Shown in pieces: positions 1-5,447 of a DNA stretch of 5,447 bases. Source of the DNA: Oscillospiraceae bacterium (GTDB lineage Bacteria; Bacillota; Clostridia; Saccharofermentanales; Saccharofermentanaceae); assembly GCA_902795955.1 (NCBI GenBank), contig CADBNJ010000244.1, forward strand, positions 1 through 5,447, in the 5' to 3' direction. Below the pieces are notes generated by a model. That model ran no database searches and was not told the origin of the DNA. It saw nothing but the letters and a program-made list of their open reading frames with translations. A program made the translations under genes and the position numbers. Within the stretch, counting starts at the first letter, position 1. Each line of letters begins with the position of its first letter.

Positions 1-156
1 ATGTTTGACATACCGTCCGAGCAGGATGTTGCTAAATGCGTGATCGATGAGAACTGCATCAGGAACGGCAAGCAGCCGACGATCATTTTCAAGCAGAAGA
101 AGCAGTCAGGATCAAGTATCAATACGGTAACAGGTCAGTCAATGAATGCAGGCTGA
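1..156 (+). CDS. clpX: ATP-dependent Clp protease ATP-binding subunit ClpX, C-terminal fragment
   Basis: Frame 1 is open from the window edge to a TGA at 154-156, giving 51 residues; the Met at base 1 is taken as internal. The stretch MFDIPSEQDVAKCVID, followed by a short loop and QPTIIF, matches what I recall of the C-terminal small domain of the ClpX AAA+ unfoldase (a 'M-[FY]-[DE]-[IVL]-P-S ... K-C/V-V/I-I' strand-helix-strand pattern and a P-x-[IL] strand). ClpX assembles as a hexamer in the cytoplasm and feeds unfolded substrates to the ClpP protease. The last ~17 residues are polar (Ser, Gln, Asn, Lys), as is usual for the variable ClpX tail. No Walker or zinc-finger motif can be checked because about 350 residues lie outside the window. 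Downstream the next gene begins 23 bp later on the same strand with no terminator between, so the two are probably co-transcribed. Another AAA+ protein of the Clp/HslU group is the main alternative. Confidence 0.8.
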   Translation: MFDIPSEQDVAKCVIDENCIRNGKQPTIIFKQKKQSGSSINTVTGQSMNAG

Positions 157-166
157 CACAATAAAC

Positions 167-172
167 GGAGGT
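167..172 (+). promoter_or_regulatory. Ribosome binding site of the ROK kinase gene
   Basis: GGAGGT lies 7 nt before the ATG at 180, an ideal Shine-Dalgarno match and spacing. It supports ATG 180 as the start and independent translation initiation after the clpX stop. Confidence 0.85.
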
Positions 173-179
173 AATTACC

Positions 180-1139
180 ATGGCAGAGTCTTATAACATT
201 TGTCTTGATATCGGCGGAACCAAGATACTCGGCGTTATCTTCAATGCCAAGAAAGAGATAATCTATCGTCTCAAGAAGAAGACGAAGGAAGCCGGTGAAT
301 CCTCCCAGAATGTCGAGCAGGTCATCATCAAGGTTGTTGAAGAGATGATCGAGAAGTCCGGCATCAAGATGAGTCAGGTCAATGCGATCGCTGCGGGTGC
401 GCCCGGCGTAATCGACCAGGCAAAGGGAATAGTGTTGTTCTCACCTAATCTGCCCTGGCGTAATTATGACATCCGCAAGCCTATAGAGAAGAAGTTCGAT
501 ACCAAATTCTACATTGGCAATGACGTTAATGTAGGTGTGCTTGGTGAATATAAGTACGGTGCGGCAAGGGGATACAAGAATGTTGTCGGCCTTTTTGTCG
601 GAACGGGAATGGGCGGCGGTCTTATCCTTGACGGCAAGCTTTACACGGGACATCAGTTCAAAGGTGCCGAGTATGGACATATGATCCTCGATCCCGAAGG
701 ACCTCTCTGCGGATGCGGACAGCGCGGATGCCTCGAAGCTTTCTCCAGTAAGAAGGGCATGACGGCTTATATTAATGAGCAGATCGCCAGAGGCAGGAAA
801 ACTCTGATGGAAGACGCTTTGTCTGCGGGTACTTTCAGGAGCAAAGCTCTTAAGAGAGCGCTTGCAGCAGGTGATGAAGTTGCAACAGAAGCCGTTGACC
901 GCGCATGCCACTATCTGTCGATCGCTACGGGCAACCTCGTTAACACGTTCAGCCCGGAAGTCGTTATCTACGGCGGCGGCGTGATCGAGGCGTGCGGTGA
1001 TATTTTCCTTCCTAAGATCCTCCGTGAGGTTGACCGTTACTGCATGCCGTCTATCCGTGAGACTGTCGAATTCAAGAATGCTGCACTTGGCGATGATCCG
1101 ATCCTGTACGGTGCGTTGTCGATGATCGTAGATAAGTAA
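180..1139 (+). CDS. ROK-family sugar kinase, probable glucokinase
   Basis: The 319-residue protein has the full ROK (repressor, ORF, kinase) layout and the family's usual length for kinases. Residues 10-14 (DIGGT) form the N-terminal phosphate-binding loop. N114-D115 in GNDVN supplies the catalytic aspartate. Residues 141-147 (GTGMGGG) are the glycine-rich ATP-binding turn. E164-x-x-H167 is the ROK sugar-binding ExGH motif. H167 with C177, C179 and C184 (CGCGQRGC) is the ROK zinc site, and residues 257-267 (FSPEVVIYGGG) are the C-terminal adenosine-binding segment. There is no N-terminal helix-turn-helix, so it is a kinase and not a NagC/XylR-type repressor. The likely reaction is ATP-dependent phosphorylation of glucose to glucose 6-phosphate in the cytoplasm; fructose, mannose, N-acetylglucosamine or N-acetylmannosamine cannot be excluded from sequence alone. 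The start is fixed by GGAGGT 7 nt upstream. It follows clpX by 23 bp and is followed by an intrinsic terminator, so it is the last gene of that transcript. Confidence 0.93.
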   Translation: MAESYNICLDIGGTKILGVIFNAKKEIIYRLKKKTKEAGESSQNVEQVIIKVVEEMIEKSGIKMSQVNAIAAGAPGVIDQAKGIVLFSPNLPWRNYDIRKPIEKKFDTKFYIGNDVNVGVLGEYKYGAARGYKNVVGLFVGTGMGGGLILDGKLYTGHQFKGAEYGHMILDPEGPLCGCGQRGCLEAFSSKKGMTAYINEQIARGRKTLMEDALSAGTFRSKALKRALAAGDEVATEAVDRACHYLSIATGNLVNTFSPEVVIYGGGVIEACGDIFLPKILREVDRYCMPSIRETVEFKNAALGDDPILYGALSMIVDK

Positions 1140-1166
1140 GCCGGTTGTCAGAAGATTAAGTTGATC

Positions 1167-1199
1167 AGGCCTGCCTCACCGGGGCAGGCTTTATCTTTG
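1167..1199 (+). terminator. Rho-independent terminator after the ROK kinase gene
   Basis: GCCTGCC (1169-1175) pairs perfectly with GGCAGGC (1183-1189) across a 7-nt loop. A G-T and an A-T pair extend the base at 1168/1190 and 1167/1191. The stem runs into a T-rich tail (TTTATCTTT, 1190-1198). It lies 28 bp past the kinase stop and ends the clpX-kinase transcript before the promoter of the next gene. Confidence 0.88.
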
Positions 1200-1229
1200 C
1201 TTCCCGAAATATGGAATGACCAAGGATGA

Positions 1230-1259
1230 ATGACTGCAGGGGCGATTGTGTAGTATAAT
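1230..1259 (+). promoter_or_regulatory. Sigma-A-type promoter of the BspA-like gene
   Basis: A perfect -10 hexamer TATAAT sits at 1254-1259. The best -35 candidate is ATGACT at 1230-1235 (4 of 6 to TTGACA, 18-bp spacer), so the -35 side is weak. Transcription would start near 1266, giving a leader of about 22 nt that carries the ribosome binding site at 1275-1279. It lies between the upstream terminator and the gene, so the gene has its own transcription unit. Confidence 0.65.
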
Positions 1260-1274
1260 CAGTTCAAGATATCC

Positions 1275-1279
1275 AGAGG
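1275..1279 (+). promoter_or_regulatory. Ribosome binding site that fixes the BspA-like start at 1288
   Basis: AGAGG lies 8 nt before ATG 1288. The reading frame is open further upstream to a TTG at 1246, but that codon is upstream of the TATAAT box and would put a hydrophilic 14-residue extension ahead of the signal peptide. ATG 1288 is therefore chosen. Confidence 0.75.
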
Positions 1280-1287
1280 TAGTTAAT

Positions 1288-3045
1288 ATGAATATCACAA
1301 AGATCTGTGCTGCCGTCTTGTCGATGGCGCTAATAACCGGAACAGCATTCACGAATATTGTCTTTGCCGAAGACTATTCGAGTTATGACAGCGACACTCA
1401 TACGCTGACGCTGGCAGGCGATGTAAACCGGAATACGATAATGGAGCAGCTGTCCGGTGTCAGCGGGGAAGTCAATGTCAGGGTGTCTGCTGATGGTGCT
1501 TACATCACGGATCCTGACCGTCTGTTCATGGAGAAAAACAGCCAGAACTATTATTTCGTGGATATCGACCTTACGAATGCGACTATGAATCCTGATAAGA
1601 GATATGCCCAGGACATATTCAGGAATAGTACCAGGCTGGAGAGTATTGATCTCGGCAGCCTTGACATGAGCAATATCGTGGATATGGACGGAATGTTTCT
1701 TAATTGTGAGAGCCTTACTTACCTGGATCTCGGGGAGGAGTTCGACACATCCGGTGCAGAGGATCTGCGCAACATGTTCCGCGGCTGCACGAGCATAAAA
1801 ATGATCGATCTCGGCGATAAATTCAATACTGCCAATGTTAAGCACATGAGCAGTATGTTCGCAGACTGTAAGAGCCTTAAGGAGATCAAATTCGGTGATC
1901 TTTTTGTGACGGACAGTCTTATAAACATGACTTATATGTTCCAGAACTGCTCATCACTTGAGGAGATCAAAGTATCGAGGGACTGGTCGCTGGATTCTAT
2001 CGTTAATGATAATGCAATGTATTGTGTCTTTGATGGGTGCGTGAATCTTAAGGGAGGATGCGGAACGGCATATGCCCCGGAGAACATAAGCGGAAGATAT
2101 GCTCACATAGACGGCGGTTCGGCCAATCCCGGTTATCTGACATCCTCAATCGCGAATATCGTTGCAGGATATCAGGTCAGTCTTGACGGTGAGGTCGGTG
2201 TCGATTTCTATTTCGCGCTGAGCGGAAGCTTTGAGGACAGTGATGAGTCACATCTTAAGATAACCGTTCCGGGCGAGAATGACAGAACAGTCTATATCAA
2301 GGATCTGCCCTCTCCCGAACCTGTTGAGGGGTATGACGATGTCTACTACAAGACTACGATCTCTCTTGCCGCCAAGAAGATGAGGGACAATGTTAAGATT
2401 ACTTTCTATGGTGACAACAGTGAGACTGTGAAGGTCGCCGATTATAATTTCTCCGTTGAGGACTATGCAAGAGCATTACTTAACGGTGATTATTCTTCAA
2501 ATGTGAAGCAGTTCGTCGGAAAGATGATGGCTTACGGGATCTATACCGAACAGTACTTCGGTTATGGTGAGGGCACATCTGCCGTGGCGGATGACTGGTC
2601 TTCTGATGTCGGGGCGGTGGAGAATATCTCATCGATTGACCTTGATGCTCTGCGCAGATCTCTGGAGATGATGGGTATGGATTCCTATGATGTGAGTTCT
2701 CTTGACGGAACCGCGATAATTCTTGAAGGAACGAGTCTTGTTCTCAAATCCGCCACCAAGCTGAAGCTTTATTTCAAGAGCAGTGAACCTGTGACTGCAT
2801 CTTGTAACGGCAAGCAGCTAGAGGTGACCCGCCCCGGCGAATATTACGTTGTCTCAATGGAAGGGATTACTGCAGAGAACCTGAGGTTCAGGTATGATAT
2901 AAGCATCAATGGGCATACCATTTATGTTTTCCCGCTGACATACTGCTACAAAGTGCTGTTCGGCAAGCAGAATAAGACGTACGGCTCTCTTGAGAAGCTG
3001 ATGATCGCCATGTTAATGTACGACAGCGCAGCGCAGACGTTGTAG
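1288..3045 (+). CDS. Secreted BspA-like (DUF285) leucine-rich-repeat surface protein
   Basis: The 585-residue protein starts with a signal peptide: one Lys at position 5, a hydrophobic core at about 6-25, and a likely signal peptidase I site after VFA (residue 27). Residues about 110-256 are tandem BspA-type leucine-rich repeats (DUF285) with the pattern M-F-x-x-C-x-S-L-x-x-I-D-L-G. Residues 256-284 (CGTAYAP...AHIDGG...PGYLT) match the cap that commonly ends such arrays. Residues about 288-426 form a predicted beta-rich domain (SLDGEVGVDFYF at 298-309) ending in a helical segment (SVEDYARALL, VGKMMAYGIYTEQYFGY). Residues about 470-585 look like a second, related module (LEGTSLVLKSATKLKLYF ... 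LEKLMIAMLMYDSAAQTL). I recognise this C-terminal region as common in secreted proteins of gut Clostridia but know no assigned function. There is no LPXTG signal, SLH domain, dockerin or C-terminal membrane helix, so how it stays on the surface, if it does, is unclear. BspA relatives are often adhesins; adhesion here is inferred. It is a single-gene unit converging on tgt. Confidence 0.87.
   Translation: MNITKICAAVLSMALITGTAFTNIVFAEDYSSYDSDTHTLTLAGDVNRNTIMEQLSGVSGEVNVRVSADGAYITDPDRLFMEKNSQNYYFVDIDLTNATMNPDKRYAQDIFRNSTRLESIDLGSLDMSNIVDMDGMFLNCESLTYLDLGEEFDTSGAEDLRNMFRGCTSIKMIDLGDKFNTANVKHMSSMFADCKSLKEIKFGDLFVTDSLINMTYMFQNCSSLEEIKVSRDWSLDSIVNDNAMYCVFDGCVNLKGGCGTAYAPENISGRYAHIDGGSANPGYLTSSIANIVAGYQVSLDGEVGVDFYFALSGSFEDSDESHLKITVPGENDRTVYIKDLPSPEPVEGYDDVYYKTTISLAAKKMRDNVKITFYGDNSETVKVADYNFSVEDYARALLNGDYSSNVKQFVGKMMAYGIYTEQYFGYGEGTSAVADDWSSDVGAVENISSIDLDALRRSLEMMGMDSYDVSSLDGTAIILEGTSLVLKSATKLKLYFKSSEPVTASCNGKQLEVTRPGEYYVVSMEGITAENLRFRYDISINGHTIYVFPLTYCYKVLFGKQNKTYGSLEKLMIAMLMYDSAAQTL
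1615..2055 (+). repeat. DUF285 / BspA-type leucine-rich repeat array inside the surface protein
   Basis: Six repeat units can be read, with key residues starting at I110, M136, M163, M190, M217 and V247 of the protein. The three steps between M136 and M217 are exactly 27 residues; the first step is 26 and the last 30. Each unit carries F at position 2 and a small or Leu-type pattern after it. Five of six have Cys at position 5 (C140, C167, C194, C221, C251), with Ser114 in the first. The repeats are similar at protein level but clearly diverged at DNA level, so this is an old array and not a recent expansion. Confidence 0.8.
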
Positions 3046-3051
3046 TACGGT

Positions 3052-5245
<2,194 letters not shown>

Positions 5246-5252
5246 GCATATG

Positions 5253-5281
5253 AATGTACTATTTTCTCATAAAAATATCAA
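5253..5281 (-). promoter_or_regulatory. Candidate promoter of the queA-tgt operon
   Basis: On the minus strand a -35 TTGATA (5281-5276, 5 of 6 to consensus) is followed by a 17-bp spacer and a -10 TACATT (5258-5253, 4 of 6). The expected start of transcription is at about 5246-5245, which is the A of the queA ATG or the base before it. The pair is reasonable but the -10 is weak, and the region is AT-rich, so chance matches are possible. Confidence 0.5.
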
Positions 5282-5302
5282 TGACTGTTTGAGTTGCCCG
5301 TA

Positions 5303-5331
5303 TTGCGAAGCGGCGCCTTTTTTTATATTAT
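5303..5331 (+). promoter_or_regulatory. Candidate promoter of the rightward gene at 5338
   Basis: TTGCGA (5303-5308, 4 of 6 to TTGACA), a 17-bp spacer and TATTAT (5326-5331, 5 of 6 to TATAAT) form a plausible sigma-A promoter. Standard spacing would put the transcription start at 5338, the A of the ATG. An overlapping -10, TATATT at 5324-5329, would start near 5336. The spacer contains the palindrome GGCGCC (5312-5317) and a run of seven T (5318-5324). Confidence 0.45.
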
Positions 5332-5337
5332 TAGTAT

Positions 5338-5447
5338 ATGACATATCGTAACCGCAGACGGATCGCAGTGCTGTTAGGGCACCCTGAAGAATTCTCGCAT
5401 GAGATGTTCCTGAAGGCTTTCCTTGAGGAAGCTTTCGGGATGGATTA
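5338..5447 (+). CDS. N-terminus of a probable LacI/PBP1-type substrate-binding domain protein, truncated by window edge
   Basis: An open frame of 36 codons runs from ATG 5338 off the right end. After a basic start (YRNRRR) the segment RIAVLLGHPEE, then FSHEMFLKAFLEEAFGMD, has the look of the first beta strand and first helix of a type I periplasmic-binding-protein fold (strand, short loop, helix with an F-[LI]-x-[GA]-F pattern). In gut Clostridia I recall similar N-termini on sugar-binding sensor proteins that lack the LacI DNA-binding headpiece and may carry a GGDEF or other output domain; that is inference from memory of the family. No signal peptide or helix-turn-helix is present before the strand. 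An in-frame TAG at 5332-5334 blocks any upstream start, and no ribosome binding site precedes the ATG. It is transcribed divergently from queA. The function is tentative. Confidence 0.55.
   Translation, partial: MTYRNRRRIAVLLGHPEEFSHEMFLKAFLEEAFGMD

Noticed and set aside
441..911. A 156-codon open frame on the minus strand inside the ROK kinase gene
   Set aside because: It overlaps the conserved ATP, sugar and zinc motifs of the kinase, and its own translation resembles no protein family I know.
1246..1287. TTG 1246 as the start of the BspA-like gene
   Set aside because: The codon lies upstream of the TATAAT box and would add a hydrophilic extension before a good signal peptide. ATG 1288 has AGAGG at proper spacing.
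1330..1928. Two minus-strand open frames inside the BspA-like repeat region
   Set aside because: Both are shadows of the repeats on the plus strand; there is no ribosome binding site or recognisable product.
5300..5325. GGCGCC followed by seven T as a rho-independent terminator
   Set aside because: GGCGCC is a palindrome with no loop, and I could not build a convincing stem with the upstream bases. The position between two divergent starts also fits promoter spacer better.
5246..5337. preQ1 riboswitch controlling queA-tgt
   Set aside because: No preQ1-type stem-loop and A-rich tail is visible on the minus strand, and the likely leader is too short to hold one.

Overview
The window looks like a chromosomal segment of a low-to-mid GC anaerobic Firmicute (Bacillota, class Clostridia), possibly a gut or rumen relative of Oscillospiraceae or Saccharofermentans. 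The evidence is Gram-positive-style Shine-Dalgarno sites (GGAGG), Tgt and QueA proteins that read like Bacillus/Clostridium versions, and a secreted BspA-like (DUF285) leucine-rich-repeat protein with a C-terminal region of a kind often seen in gut Clostridia. The taxon is inferred; no marker gene here settles it.

Layout. Positions 1-156 hold the last 51 codons of a gene that reads as clpX. A ROK-family sugar kinase (glucokinase-like, 180-1139) follows after 23 bp with its own strong ribosome binding site, and the pair ends at an intrinsic terminator (about 1167-1199). A new promoter (1230-1259) then drives a single gene for a 585-residue secreted BspA-like surface protein (1288-3045). This gene converges, with only 6 bp between stop codons, on a leftward operon queA-tgt (5245 to 3052). 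A divergent 92-bp gap (5246-5337) separates queA from the start of a rightward gene that runs off the window (5338 onward). Its first 36 codons resemble the start of a LacI/PBP1-type sugar-binding domain without a DNA-binding headpiece.

How the genes work together. queA and tgt carry out two steps of queuosine tRNA modification: Tgt exchanges guanine-34 for preQ1, and QueA adds the epoxycyclopentane ring from S-adenosylmethionine. They are nearly fused (1 nt between stop and start) and certainly co-transcribed. The kinase fits intracellular glucose phosphorylation. The BspA-like protein is exported and probably acts in adhesion or the cell envelope. It has no evident functional link to its neighbours.

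Most of the window is ordinary housekeeping. The points worth a second look are two: the queA/5338 divergent gap, where both start codons lack a Shine-Dalgarno and each has a promoter-like pair placed so that transcription would begin at or next to the ATG (possible leaderless mRNAs), and the uncharacterised, apparently duplicated C-terminal module of the BspA-like protein. I found no CRISPR array, tRNA, rRNA, insertion sequence or riboswitch, and no convincing new multi-gene system.
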